Assembly: GCA_964390335.1 (NCBI GenBank)
Contig: CAYMHU010000020.1
Location: 4,937 to 68,936 of the forward strand
DNA length: 64,000 nt
Origin: Granulosicoccus sp964390335
Lineage (GTDB): Bacteria > Pseudomonadota > Gammaproteobacteria > Granulosicoccales > Granulosicoccaceae
Direction of reading: 5' to 3'
Part shown: positions 8,294 to 17,865 of the stretch, piece by piece
Layout: each line of letters opens with the position of its first letter
Numbering within the stretch: the first letter of the stretch is position 1
The notes under the pieces: generated by a model
The model's input: the letters and a program-made list of their open reading frames with translations, nothing else
The model's database searches: none
Told to the model about the DNA's origin: nothing
Made by a program: the position numbers and the translations under genes

Positions 8294-9280
8294 ATGAGCG
8301 CATTTAATCAAATTCTTGACAAGGCTCGCGCTGGTCAAAAACGTATCGTATTACCAGAAGCCACCGATGAACGTGTACTACAAGCTGCAGCAGAGGTAGT
8401 ACAGCAACAACTGGCAAAGCCTGTTTTGGTGGGGAATCCAGAACAAATCAGCGCACATGCTCAATCACTTGATATCAACCTTAACAACGTAGAGCTGGTT
8501 GACCATCTGCAATCAGACAAACTTGAGCAGTACGCCGCGAAGCTGGTTGAACTGCGCAAGCATCGCGGCATGGACATTGAAAAAGCCAATGAAGAATTAA
8601 AAAACGCCTTTGTATATGCGTGCATGATGATGGCTAATGACGACGCAGATGGTTGTGTCGCCGGCGCTATTACGGCAACCGCTCATGTGGTTAGAGGTGC
8701 TATGCAACTGGTAGGAAAGCGCGACGATGTAAAACAGGTTTCCAGCTTTTTCATTATGCGCATGTTGGATCAGCATCCTGTAAAAGACGTGATGGTCATT
8801 GCCGATTGTGCATTGGTTATCGATCCGGATGCCGAAGAACTAGCTTCAATTGCAGCCGATACCGGTGATAGTGTTATTCAGCTATTGTCGATGGAACCTG
8901 AGATCGCCATGCTCTCTTTCTCCACTGCTGGTAGTGCCAAACACAAACACGTGCGCAAAGTCAGCGAAGCCAGCGCCTTACTGTCTAATCTAAAACCGCA
9001 ATGGCGGGTAGTTGGTGAAGTGCAGCTGGATGCCGCCGTAATTCCGTCCATTCTGGCCAGCAAAGCCCCAGAATCTGCATCAGACAGTCCATGTAACACA
9101 CTTATCTTCCCAAACCTCGATGCCGGCAATATCGGCTACAAACTTATCGAACGATTTGGCGGCGCCCAAGCCATTGGGCCGGTTTTACAGGGCTTAAACA
9201 AGCCCGTAAACGACCTGAGCCGTGGCTGTCAATTGTCAGATATTGTGAACTTAGTCGCTGTGACCGCAGCACAGTGTTAA
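8294..9280 (+). CDS. pta: Phosphate acetyltransferase
   Basis: Interconverts acetyl-CoA and acetyl phosphate. The 328-residue length matches the short single-domain Pta form, without the N-terminal regulatory domain of the E. coli enzyme. The opening RIVLPEATDERVLQAA and the DGCVAGAITATAHVVRGAMQ region are diagnostic of the PTA/PTB family. No ackA neighbour is present. A phosphate butyryltransferase reading is less likely because the sequence follows Pta throughout. Confidence 0.9.
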   Translation: MSAFNQILDKARAGQKRIVLPEATDERVLQAAAEVVQQQLAKPVLVGNPEQISAHAQSLDINLNNVELVDHLQSDKLEQYAAKLVELRKHRGMDIEKANEELKNAFVYACMMMANDDADGCVAGAITATAHVVRGAMQLVGKRDDVKQVSSFFIMRMLDQHPVKDVMVIADCALVIDPDAEELASIAADTGDSVIQLLSMEPEIAMLSFSTAGSAKHKHVRKVSEASALLSNLKPQWRVVGEVQLDAAVIPSILASKAPESASDSPCNTLIFPNLDAGNIGYKLIERFGGAQAIGPVLQGLNKPVNDLSRGCQLSDIVNLVAVTAAQC

Positions 9281-9460
9281 CACGGTAAACAAACGCGCAA
9301 TTATCTGAGCTAAAACGATTTTTGGGAATCAAGCCTTGAGCCTGATTGCCGATAAATTTCTCAAAGCAACACGACAATTTCGTCTATAAAATACTCATAG
9401 ACAGTAAAAGATCGACGCTCCTGAATTAATCAGGATTAAAAATTAACCAAAGAATGAATC

Positions 9461-9904
9461 TTGGGAACTGTGCGAAGCTTAGCTGCAACAATATTAATTA
9501 GCCTGGTGTTCGGTTTATTTATCGCGGCCTTCGCGTGGCCTTTCTACACAGGTGCTAATGCCATAATCGCCATAATGATTGGCGAAGGCTCTATCCTTGA
9601 TTCAATAAATCAAATCCCAACCAAAAATATACTGGCCGACTTTATCGATGGCTATAAACAAAGCGCGCCAATTGCCGCCGCCATTGGCTTCGTTGCCCTT
9701 GTCGACTACTTACTGCTGTCGCAGAATAAATACACTGGGTATATCTCAGGCATTCTCGTGGTCATTGCGTGTGTCGCACTGGCTTTTGTATTTTATAAAA
9801 ATCCATCGCATGTACTGCCAGGCTTCGCGCTAACGGGTGTGTTGTTATGGCTGCTGTACAAGGTGTTGGACATTTTATTCAGGCTAAGAAGAGTGGCTAC
9901 CTGA
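9461..9904 (+). CDS. Small four-helix membrane protein, unknown function
   Basis: I do not recognise this 147-residue protein. It shows four hydrophobic segments at about residues 5-35, 68-88, 93-115 and 120-142, ending in a basic RLRR tail. No ATG fits the start: TTG at 9461 or GTG at 9470 must be used, and neither has a strong ribosome site. Its stop is one base from the start of the caspase-fold gene, so the two are almost certainly co-transcribed and may work together. Confidence 0.6.
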   Translation: MGTVRSLAATILISLVFGLFIAAFAWPFYTGANAIIAIMIGEGSILDSINQIPTKNILADFIDGYKQSAPIAAAIGFVALVDYLLLSQNKYTGYISGILVVIACVALAFVFYKNPSHVLPGFALTGVLLWLLYKVLDILFRLRRVAT

Positions 9905-9905
9905 C

Positions 9906-11405
9906 ATGCGCCAATCCTACCTTAGTAAAAAAACGCTACTAAGCTGCCTCATAACTTACAGCGTATGTCAGTTGCCTCAGGCATTTGCTGATCAAGTCAT
10001 ATTGATTGGTGGGGGCGATAATCTAAATACGACGCCTGCTCAGATAGAGCAAAACATCGCGTGGGTTCAACGTATTCTGGATCAAAACAGCTTGTCGGTT
10101 AGTACATTTTTTACAGACGGCGATCAAACCTCTCCCGATGTGTTTTATCAATTTACAGAAGACGAAACCGAAGAATTCAAAGAGATTGATTTATACGCTC
10201 GAGCACTCGAACCACTTGCCCGGGTATACGGGGAGCAACATCTGAATTCACTGCGAACCCGCAGTAACAACATTGAAAACCTGACGGGCAGCACGGTGGC
10301 TACGGACCTGTCGACATCCATCGCAAAAATATTACGTGAAAATCCGGACAAATCTAATTTACTCGTATTTAACGGTCGTAGTAAAAAAAACGTAAACGAT
10401 GATTCGCAACCATCAATTGCGCTATGGAACAACACGCAAATGTCGGTAGCTGAATTGCACAGCTTGCTTAAAAACACAACCACACCTACTCGGTTTGTTA
10501 TGACTCAATGCCAATCAGGTAGCTTTCACCGACTGGCCTATGAGAATCCAGCACATGGTATGACATTGGCTCAGAACAAGCGCTGTGGTTTTACCGCCAG
10601 CTCAGTGTATAGCGATTCTGAAGTCTGTTCCGAATTCGTCAACAACTCCGACTACAGAGACTACTCAACGTATTTCTTTGCAGCACTGGATGGCTACGAT
10701 AGAGATGGCGAAATTCTCCCACTTGATCCCGATAGCAATCAGGATGGAAAAGTAACGCTGCGAGAAGCTCATTTTTATTCGATGCAAGAAGCTCACAGTA
10801 TTGATCTATCAAGATCAAGCAGTGAAGACTTTTTGCAGCAATGGGAACCTTGGTTTTTAAAGTGGACTTCGGCCAACCAAAACTTACCTAATAACGAATA
10901 CGCGAAACTGTTTCGCACAACAGCTGACAAACACAGTGTGTCTTTAGACAATGACACTGCCAAAACAATCAGAAACGCGCTGAATTCGCTAGAACAAGAT
11001 ATAGTCAGTTTGCAGACCCAACGTGATGAGCTGGAGGCAGACATTCAGCAATTACAATCCAAAATAATCACTGATGCCAGCAGTCGCTGGCCAGCACTGT
11101 TAGGCCCGTACACTGCAAGTTATCAATCACTGGCCGCATCGGGAGAGCTACTGGTTATATCTGAGTGGATATCCAAGCAGCCAACTTATGTTAGCGTCTT
11201 GAAAAGTCAGCAAGACGCAACACTGCTAGATGAAACAATGCTAGACAACCAACGCCAGCAAACTCAAATGAGAAAGCTCTTGCACTTTCGGGAGCTGGCT
11301 AACTTGAAAGAACAGTTGTATCAGTACGGTTCAAATGACGACATTCAAAGCTATGAGAGTCTTGTGTCGTGCGAAGACACGCCATTAAAAATTTCAGAAA
11401 GATAA
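9906..11405 (+). CDS. Exported caspase-fold (C13/legumain-like) protein with EF-hand loop
   Basis: A Sec signal peptide (cleavage near AFA-D29) leads into a clan CD caspase-like domain. The first strand is QVILIGGG (30-37). The strand before the nucleophile ends in FVMTQCQSGS, with the putative catalytic Cys at 202 in the context seen in legumains. The earlier strand that should carry the catalytic His reads LLVFNGRSKKN (152-162), with no His. A textbook EF-hand loop lies at 276-287 (D-x-N-x-D-G...E). A coiled coil follows at about 350-390. This suggests a calcium-binding periplasmic pseudo-peptidase or a variant peptidase; the function is unknown. Confidence 0.65.
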   Translation: MRQSYLSKKTLLSCLITYSVCQLPQAFADQVILIGGGDNLNTTPAQIEQNIAWVQRILDQNSLSVSTFFTDGDQTSPDVFYQFTEDETEEFKEIDLYARALEPLARVYGEQHLNSLRTRSNNIENLTGSTVATDLSTSIAKILRENPDKSNLLVFNGRSKKNVNDDSQPSIALWNNTQMSVAELHSLLKNTTTPTRFVMTQCQSGSFHRLAYENPAHGMTLAQNKRCGFTASSVYSDSEVCSEFVNNSDYRDYSTYFFAALDGYDRDGEILPLDPDSNQDGKVTLREAHFYSMQEAHSIDLSRSSSEDFLQQWEPWFLKWTSANQNLPNNEYAKLFRTTADKHSVSLDNDTAKTIRNALNSLEQDIVSLQTQRDELEADIQQLQSKIITDASSRWPALLGPYTASYQSLAASGELLVISEWISKQPTYVSVLKSQQDATLLDETMLDNQRQQTQMRKLLHFRELANLKEQLYQYGSNDDIQSYESLVSCEDTPLKISER

Positions 11406-12431
11406 CGATGTTTGATCGTTAATCTGGATTTCATTCCACGCGGACGACATCTCTGCACGACCAACTGTATCGCCACGAGAATTCGTTAAGGTCGGCGATA
11501 CGTATTCTTCTAAATCTCGATAGATCGATTTATCAAGCAATCCAAGCTTTAGCAGTACTGCTCCTAAGGCCACACGCCCACCGCGATCCTGCCCGTCATC
11601 CATTTTTAATGCGATTCCAATCCCTTGTTCCGGAATACACGCGGTATAACATCCTTCTGCGCCCACCTTAGCCAATACCCGTGGAGCCAGGCTTTGCATT
11701 AGGTCAGTGCACAAGCGCTCTTTGCCAGCGACAAGATACGGGTGATCGGAAACGGCCGACTGAATGCGTTGTATTGCAGCAGTGCGTTTGGGTCCTTGCG
11801 ATCGGGCATCAGCAAAGCGCGCCATAGCTAATGCAATGCGATGTAGCGGCAAGGCCAAGCACGGGATACCGCAGCCGTCATAGCCCCAGGGTAGTTGTGC
11901 AACCCGGGTGCTACTCATGCTTTCGAGCACATCAAACCAGCGTTGCTGTGCCGGATGACCATAAAGCCGATAATTAGGCGTGGCTTCACCAAGATGCTGA
12001 CACGTAGACAACATGCCCATATGTTTACCCGAGCAATTATGATGCATCCGAGTCGGGCCTTGACCCGTTTCCATCAGTGCGTATGCCGTCACCTCATGCA
12101 TTGGCAGGCTAGCGCCACATTCAAGGTCGTCAGCATCACACCCAATTTTGTCTAACCAACTTGCGACTAGATCAACATGTGCGGGCTCGCCATTGTGAGA
12201 CGCGCAGGCTAAGGCAATATGCTCACTTTGAAGCCCAAAGTGTTCAACCGCGCCAGATTCAACAAATGGGATTGCCTGCAAAAATTTGATGGACGACCGC
12301 GGAAAAATGGAGTGTTGTACATCGCCCATAGACAACAAAACCTGTCCATCGGATTGCACCACGGCAACCGAACCACGATGTCGACTTTCTATGGCGCTGC
12401 CACGCCATAAATTAACCAGTACCGGGTTCAT
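11394..12431 (-). CDS. Asparaginase II family protein
   Basis: Matches the AnsA-like asparaginase II family (Rhizobium etli type), unrelated to the common type I/II enzymes. Characteristic blocks are RGSVAVV near 19, PRSSIKFLQAIPFVE near 44, SHNGEP near 78, NCSGKHMGML near 132 and GYDGCGIPCLALPL near 180. It hydrolyses asparagine to aspartate and ammonia, probably in the cytoplasm, since no signal peptide is seen. The length is 345. Its start overlaps the trpS stop by 4 bp, and its 3' end overlaps the convergent caspase-fold gene by 12 bp. Confidence 0.85.
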   Translation of the reverse strand: MNPVLVNLWRGSAIESRHRGSVAVVQSDGQVLLSMGDVQHSIFPRSSIKFLQAIPFVESGAVEHFGLQSEHIALACASHNGEPAHVDLVASWLDKIGCDADDLECGASLPMHEVTAYALMETGQGPTRMHHNCSGKHMGMLSTCQHLGEATPNYRLYGHPAQQRWFDVLESMSSTRVAQLPWGYDGCGIPCLALPLHRIALAMARFADARSQGPKRTAAIQRIQSAVSDHPYLVAGKERLCTDLMQSLAPRVLAKVGAEGCYTACIPEQGIGIALKMDDGQDRGGRVALGAVLLKLGLLDKSIYRDLEEYVSPTLTNSRGDTVGRAEMSSAWNEIQINDQTSLSF

Positions 12432-13438
12432 GCGCCGGCTAGGCCAACTGCCTTTCTGATTTCAGCCATGAGCGCACGACTGTGAACCCGTGCTTTTGCT
12501 GCTCCTTCCAGCAGCACCGCTTCAACTTTTTCAGGTTGATTCAATAATTCATTGTATCGTTCGCGAGGCTCTTCCAGCGTTGCATCCAGCAGCTCAAATA
12601 AACGTTGTTTTGCATCACCCCAGCCAATGCCTGCTTCGAAATCAGCTTTCATTGTGGCAATATCTGCGTCGCTGGCAAACGCCTTGTAGATATCAAATAC
12701 GGTGTTGCCATCGGGATCTTTTGGTTCACCGGGTTCAAGCGAATTGGTTTTGATTTTCATGATTTGTTTGCGCAACTTTTTAGCTGGCGAAAACAACGTA
12801 ATCGTGTTGTTGTAACTCTTACTCATTTTGCGTCCGTCGAGCCCAGTGATCAGCGCAACATTGTCATCAACGACGACCTCAGGAATGACAAATAACTCAC
12901 CATAGTGATGATTAAAGCGTTGTGCTACATCGCGTGTCATTTCAAGATGCTGAATTTGATCTTTACCAACCGGTACCTTAGTAGCTTTAAACATCAAAAT
13001 ATCTGCCGCCATTAATACCGGGTAGTTATACAAACCCATGGTTATCCCTTTATCAGGATCGGCAGCCGTATCGGCATCCAGATTTTCCTGAACCAATGCC
13101 TTATACGCGTGAGCTCGATTCATGAGTCCTTTCGCCGTCATACAAGATAGAATCCAGGTTAATTCTGGAATTTCGGGAATATCAGACTGGCGGTAGAACG
13201 TGGCCTTATCAGTATCAAGCCCGAGTGCAAGCCAGGTTGCAGCTATATCGAATCGCGATTGGCGCACTTCGTCCGGGTTCGGATTTTTTATCAGTGCATG
13301 ATAGTCGGCCAGAAAAAAGAAACTCTCATTTTCAGCGTTTTTGCTGGCCTCAATTGCCGGACGAATGGCGCCAACGTAATTGCCCAGATGTGGTGTGCCG
13401 GTAGTGGTTATTCCGGTAAGATAGGTTTGTTTAGCCAT
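12428..13438 (-). CDS. trpS: Tryptophan--tRNA ligase
   Basis: A class Ic aminoacyl-tRNA synthetase charging tRNA-Trp. The HIGH-like motif is TGTPHLGNYVGAI (residues 13-25) and the KMSKS motif appears as GRKMSKSYNN near 200. The length (336) is typical of bacterial TrpS. It is the first gene of a two-gene unit with the asparaginase, joined by a 4-bp overlap. Confidence 0.95.
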   Translation of the reverse strand: MAKQTYLTGITTTGTPHLGNYVGAIRPAIEASKNAENESFFFLADYHALIKNPNPDEVRQSRFDIAATWLALGLDTDKATFYRQSDIPEIPELTWILSCMTAKGLMNRAHAYKALVQENLDADTAADPDKGITMGLYNYPVLMAADILMFKATKVPVGKDQIQHLEMTRDVAQRFNHHYGELFVIPEVVVDDNVALITGLDGRKMSKSYNNTITLFSPAKKLRKQIMKIKTNSLEPGEPKDPDGNTVFDIYKAFASDADIATMKADFEAGIGWGDAKQRLFELLDATLEEPRERYNELLNQPEKVEAVLLEGAAKARVHSRALMAEIRKAVGLAGA

Positions 13439-13536
13439 GCGAATTCTTTCTTAATTTGGCTGCATTGTATCAAGCTCAGTGCAATATGTTTTGGATAAAA
13501 CACGGCTTTGATACGAGAAAATTGACACAATGAACC

Positions 13537-14649
13537 ATGTACTATTTTTGTAAATTGTCTAAATCCGTTGGAAATCAATTGATCCCCGTCGCTATTGCAT
13601 TAGGACTACTCCTGACAAGCATTAATGCCAGCGCCAATACAGACAACTCGCCCATCAGCGATTTACTGATTGTGCTAGACGCCGATGGTCGGTCACACAC
13701 AGTACAACACACCGCCGCCACAAATAGCTCTGCGCTTACTATCGACTTACCCGGTAGCGTTATCCCGTTAGAAATGATGTTCTTGGACACAGATAGCACC
13801 CAACAAAGCAGCTCTCAACGATCAGGACAGATCCAGAACAATGCATCGCGTCTGCAACTCAACTCAGGCAGCGCATTTGTGCGCTATCAACACCAGTATG
13901 GTAGTGAGGTCGAACAAACTTCAAACGGACACTATGTCCTCACAATCCCATCAACACCATCCAATATAGTGTCGGAAGATTTGCAATCAATCCGGTCAAG
14001 CATCATGTGGGTTTTTCCCAGTGAGTTTGAAATACTCAGCTACACCATCACTAAACCTGAAACCGGGAAATGGGTATCTGGCAATAACACCTTGTCGTTT
14101 CATCAATCAGGGTCTGAGGTGGTTGACTTATCAATCACGTATAAGAGACAAAACACGCTGACTAAACCTGCCATTGATGCGTGTAACGAATTTAACGAAG
14201 CGAGTGATCACTGCTCTGGTGATGAAGATGCCGATGGCGTACCAGACTACCGAGATATCTGCTTGCAAGCGCACGATGGCAGCAGCACTGAATTTGGGTG
14301 TGCCGAGTCTCCTACAACTATTCTGACAGACATTGCTTTCAAACGCGGACGGCGGTATCTGGATACCAAAGCTCGAAAAACACTAGACCGTGTAGCGCAT
14401 GCGTTAAGAAATATGAGCGACACACAATTTATGATTGGTGCGCACACAGACAATACCGGCGGACAAAAAATAAACCAAACCTTATCTCAAAGCCGTGCTG
14501 ATGCGGTTCGGCATTACTTAATGTTACGCGGCGTAGGGCCCAACCAAGTGACATCGGTCGGTTATGGAGAGCAATACCCGATAAGAGACAACGCCACACA
14601 AGAAGGCAGAATGGCGAATAGGCGTGTGGAAATCAGTGTTATCAAGTAG
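13537..14649 (+). CDS. OmpA-family outer-membrane/peptidoglycan-associated protein
   Basis: A signal peptide (about residues 1-33) precedes an unrecognised beta-rich region of roughly 200 residues. A short acidic calcium-binding-type stretch (DEDADGVPDYRDIC) follows, as in thrombospondin type 3 repeats. The C-terminal OmpA domain (about 265-370) shows the peptidoglycan-binding pattern IGAHTDNTG, QSRADAVRHYL and MANRRVEI. It probably tethers the outer membrane to the cell wall. The role of the N-terminal part is not recognisable. Confidence 0.82.
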   Translation: MYYFCKLSKSVGNQLIPVAIALGLLLTSINASANTDNSPISDLLIVLDADGRSHTVQHTAATNSSALTIDLPGSVIPLEMMFLDTDSTQQSSSQRSGQIQNNASRLQLNSGSAFVRYQHQYGSEVEQTSNGHYVLTIPSTPSNIVSEDLQSIRSSIMWVFPSEFEILSYTITKPETGKWVSGNNTLSFHQSGSEVVDLSITYKRQNTLTKPAIDACNEFNEASDHCSGDEDADGVPDYRDICLQAHDGSSTEFGCAESPTTILTDIAFKRGRRYLDTKARKTLDRVAHALRNMSDTQFMIGAHTDNTGGQKINQTLSQSRADAVRHYLMLRGVGPNQVTSVGYGEQYPIRDNATQEGRMANRRVEISVIK

Positions 14650-14659
14650 AACTTAATTT

Positions 14660-14704
14660 GTCACCTGCGCATGACAGGTGACAGGTGACAGGTGACAGGT
14701 GACA
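14660..14704. repeat. Tandem 7-bp repeat GACAGGT with overlapping hairpin
   Basis: GACAGGT is repeated four times plus a partial copy at 14673-14704. The first copies also pair with GTCACCTG at 14660-14667 to give an 8-bp stem (second arm CAGGTGAC at 14675-14682). The element lies between convergent genes, so the hairpin may serve as a terminator while the repeat number is free to vary by slippage. Confidence 0.7.
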
Positions 14705-14717
14705 ATATAGCTGTAGC

Positions 14718-16046
14718 TTAAGAGGCTGAACGTAAGAATTTACGTCTTTCACCCAATAACACTCTCACTTCATCAGAGCAGATAACTTTACGGTTCGTTG
14801 CATAGTCTTCGTGATTAGCGATGACTTTATCAATGTTGTACAAGTAACTAACCATAACACCAGCAGACTGCACCAAACCTTTATCGAACACATCGGCTTG
14901 TGGAAATATTTTATCAAGGCTTGCCCCGTTGCCTAAATGAAAGCGTGCCACCGGATCAAGCGGTTGATTATCAGAACGACGCTCCTGCACAAGGTATCGC
15001 GCTGCCAGTTCCTGTAACTGTTCCAGTTGCTCTGGCGCAGGATCCGGTAAATCTTTCGTAGCTACCTGCGTGGCCAAACCCAATCGGTCCAGTAGCCACT
15101 GATCCTCACTCGATTTTAATGACCCGGCAACCCAGCGCATAAATCCAGGCACAGGCGATAACGTACGATAGGTTTTTAAATTACTAAGCTGCGTGGATAA
15201 CTGCAACGCAACCTGCTTAATCAAAAAATTACCGAAGGACACGCCAGCCAATCCTGCTTGGCAGTTAGAAATGGAATAGAACACCGCGGTATCGGCTTCT
15301 TGCGCTTGTAGTTCGAGTCTATCTTCAATAAGAATTTCTTTAATCGATACCGGTGTTGACTTGGTTAGTGCAACTTCAACAAATATGAGCGGCTCGTCTA
15401 GCATGGACGGATGAAAGAACGCGAAACACTTACGGTCACAGGGTGCCAAACGTCGACGCAACGCATCCCAACTGCTTATAGCGTGAACTGCTTCGTATTC
15501 GATAAGTTTTTCAAGTACATTGGCAGGTGTGTTCCAATCAATTTCATGCAAAACCAAGAACCCGCGATTAAACCAATCCCGAAATAACTTTTGCAGATCG
15601 ATATCTATGCGGGCAAGCTCAGGGTGTTGCTTGGTGTGCGTTAATAACTTGGCACGCATATCCACCAGCATACCGGTCGCACCCGGCGCACTGTTTAAAC
15701 GTCGGAAAAGTTCCTGACGTTTTGGTTCAACGGTACCGAGTAGCTTAGAAAAATGCTCAACGGAATTTTCGTGTTTGAGTTGTTGAGCGGCTTTATAGAC
15801 ATCGCCAATATTGATATCGAACTTCGATACCAACATTTGGAAAAACTCAAGCTGTTCAGCTTCATTCGCTTCGGAGAAACAATGCAGAAGACTAGCAGCT
15901 AGCCGATTACCCGTGACCTCCCCACGCTCAGACAATAACGCCGAGCAAAGCTCTTCCAAAGAGCGATTGTCGCCGTATTTTTGTGCGTTGGCATCGCGAT
16001 TAAAAACTGAGGACAGCAGATCCTGGAAATAGCCGATCCGACTCAT
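14718..16046 (-). CDS. Malonyl-CoA decarboxylase
   Basis: Converts malonyl-CoA to acetyl-CoA and CO2. The 442-residue protein has the family's helical N-terminal domain (about 1-165) and a GNAT-like catalytic domain. The conserved FFHPSMLDEPLIFVEVAL block is near 225, YSISNCQAGLAGVSFGNFLIK near 265 and LSPVPGF near 300. There is no malonyl-CoA synthetase or malonate transporter gene beside it, so it may balance malonyl-CoA rather than serve a malonate operon. Confidence 0.9.
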   Translation of the reverse strand: MSRIGYFQDLLSSVFNRDANAQKYGDNRSLEELCSALLSERGEVTGNRLAASLLHCFSEANEAEQLEFFQMLVSKFDINIGDVYKAAQQLKHENSVEHFSKLLGTVEPKRQELFRRLNSAPGATGMLVDMRAKLLTHTKQHPELARIDIDLQKLFRDWFNRGFLVLHEIDWNTPANVLEKLIEYEAVHAISSWDALRRRLAPCDRKCFAFFHPSMLDEPLIFVEVALTKSTPVSIKEILIEDRLELQAQEADTAVFYSISNCQAGLAGVSFGNFLIKQVALQLSTQLSNLKTYRTLSPVPGFMRWVAGSLKSSEDQWLLDRLGLATQVATKDLPDPAPEQLEQLQELAARYLVQERRSDNQPLDPVARFHLGNGASLDKIFPQADVFDKGLVQSAGVMVSYLYNIDKVIANHEDYATNRKVICSDEVRVLLGERRKFLRSAS

Positions 16047-16313
16047 GATTGGGGCCCTAACACTGTAACTACTCTGACCCCTAGCTTATATCAATAAACC
16101 TGCCACCAACCACACATAGTTTATGCCATTAACGCTAAAAACGATGACAACAGCACAAATTGCGACAATTGCGCCCATAGCGCTAGGCAAGCCCGGGAGG
16201 AGGAGAAAAATGAGGCACGGTCAAGCTAGCCAAATGGGTAAGTCATGCTGCGCAGTAACGCCATCGTGGTACGCTCGGTTAAGCAAGCGTGAGAGCAAGG
16301 AGCTAGTCGACGT

Positions 16314-16739
16314 GTGTTTAAATCCGCTACAACCATGACACTTTACTTCCGGTTATTCCTATTTTTTCCCGTGGTACTGGCTATAGTGGGTTTCACAGTG
16401 CCCCTAGCCCGCGATATTGGCATCTTCCAATTTGCTATGACAGTGATGATTGGCGGCTTTATCCCTTATTTTATTTTTGTGGTTCTAGCTCTGTATTGGT
16501 CTTTCAAACATAAACATACAAACCATACAAAAGCGTTTATTTTGGCTCCATTCGCATTCGGTGCATGCTGTTTTATTTATGGTTTAATTCAAGCTTATAC
16601 AAATTTATCAGAACCACCTAATCTATTTGTTGCGTTCGGAATAGCATCAACATTAACAGTAATTGGAGTTGTTGTGAGTGCAGCCTATTCATGGCCTGCA
16701 CTGGGCATTTGGTGGCTGGGCTTGAAACTACGTAATTAG
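16314..16739 (+). CDS. Small integral membrane protein, unknown function
   Basis: A 141-residue protein with about four hydrophobic helices (roughly residues 8-28, 38-60, 75-92 and 105-135). The start is GTG at 16314, backed by an AAGGAG ribosome site at 16297-16302; ATG at 16335 is possible. It shows no motif I can assign. It stands alone between the malonyl-CoA decarboxylase promoter region and a convergent MAPEG gene. Confidence 0.55.
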   Translation: MFKSATTMTLYFRLFLFFPVVLAIVGFTVPLARDIGIFQFAMTVMIGGFIPYFIFVVLALYWSFKHKHTNHTKAFILAPFAFGACCFIYGLIQAYTNLSEPPNLFVAFGIASTLTVIGVVVSAAYSWPALGIWWLGLKLRN

Positions 16740-16780
16740 CTCACCCGATTCGCTCACTTAAATAGCTAATCATTAAGGCC

Positions 16781-17197
16781 TTAAGAAGCAACAAAATGCC
16801 GAACAAGCAAATAAAGCAACCAAGCCACATTCACAACGCTTAAACCAATCATACTCAGTATGGTCATTTGCATTCCGCGAACACGGGCAGAAAATGCACT
16901 CGTGCCCATCATGCCCGCTGGGTGGATGGTTCGACCCATCACAAACAGCAAAGCTAACACCGCAACAACAAGTAGTGGTACGCCATTGAACTCTGCACAG
17001 GCCATTAGAATCAGCGCCAACGGTGAGTATTCCAACAAATTCGCCTGGGCGCGCATTGCACGCATTAGCTCTTCATTACCCCCATCACCTACCGCGATTT
17101 TTTCTTTACGCCGAATCCGGATAACCCGAAACGACAACATAATTCCTAACACGGACAAATACACTGCGCTGAGCGTGGTAATAACAAGCACTGACAT
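16781..17197 (-). CDS. MAPEG-family membrane protein
   Basis: A 138-residue membrane protein with four hydrophobic segments. The MAPEG pattern (membrane-associated proteins in eicosanoid and glutathione metabolism) is visible in MRAMRAQANLLEYSPLALILM near 46-66 and GRTIHPAGMMG near 88-98. Bacterial members are often inner-membrane glutathione-linked proteins, but the substrate here is unknown. Confidence 0.82.
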   Translation of the reverse strand: MSVLVITTLSAVYLSVLGIMLSFRVIRIRRKEKIAVGDGGNEELMRAMRAQANLLEYSPLALILMACAEFNGVPLLVVAVLALLFVMGRTIHPAGMMGTSAFSARVRGMQMTILSMIGLSVVNVAWLLYLLVRHFVAS

Positions 17198-17331
17198 TCT
17201 TATACAGTTCTCTGGTTAACAGGTTGCAATAAGATTTAATAGTACAACGCTTTCTTGGCCAGCGCACTCATAGCTTGTAAAGCAAACTGCCTTGGCAGAC
17301 TTAGGTACCAGCGTAAGGCCACAAACTTAAA

Positions 17332-17847
17332 TCAGTCAATGGCGCGCTGCATGATTTGCGTATTCAACCATCGCCCGAACTTAAATCCTGCATGCTCAAT
17401 GGTGCCGACCGTTCGATAACCCATCTTCTTATGAAATCGCACAGAGGCGTTCTCCTGCACATCCACCTCCAGCGAAATAGCAGCAATCATTTGTTTTTTT
17501 CCCGCATCTTTGCATGCTGCAAGCAAAGGTATAAATAATTGCTGACCAACACCTGCTCCATGATATTCTGGTGCAATATAAATAGAATTTTCAACGGTAA
17601 ACCGATAGGCAGGACGTGGCCTATATCGGCTTGCGTACGCGTACCCGATAATTTGATCTGATTTGCACGCCACCAAATATGGCAACCCCAGCTGCCATAC
17701 ATCATCGTAGCGTTGCCGCATTTGATCAACAGTGGGTGGAATTTCTTCAAAGCTCGCTATGCCGTGACTGACTTCAGCGCTATAAATTTGTGTAACTTGC
17801 GCTATGTCGTCTGTTGTCGCCGCGCGAATGGTTATGCATTTGTTCAA
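17332..17847 (-). CDS. GNAT acetyltransferase, phosphinothricin acetyltransferase-like
   Basis: A single GNAT domain (171 residues). The opening IRAATTDDIAQVTQIYSAEV, the YRPRPAYRFTVENSIYIAPEYHGAGVGQQL acetyl-CoA site (about 75-105) and the C-terminal FHKKMGYRTVGTIEHAGFKFGRW are close to the Pat/Bar subfamily. Many chromosomal members act on methionine sulfoximine or related amino acids. It is the last gene in line after moaA and the 116-residue protein, with an 18-bp gap. Confidence 0.82.
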   Translation of the reverse strand: MNKCITIRAATTDDIAQVTQIYSAEVSHGIASFEEIPPTVDQMRQRYDDVWQLGLPYLVACKSDQIIGYAYASRYRPRPAYRFTVENSIYIAPEYHGAGVGQQLFIPLLAACKDAGKKQMIAAISLEVDVQENASVRFHKKMGYRTVGTIEHAGFKFGRWLNTQIMQRAID

Positions 17848-17865
17848 TGCCGCGCCCTCGGGAGT

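Noticed and set aside
14673..14704. CRISPR-like array
   Set aside because: The units are 7 bp, directly adjacent and lack spacers.
16123..16338. 71-codon frame before the small membrane protein
   Set aside because: No ribosome site, atypical composition and overlap with the better-supported gene start at 16314.
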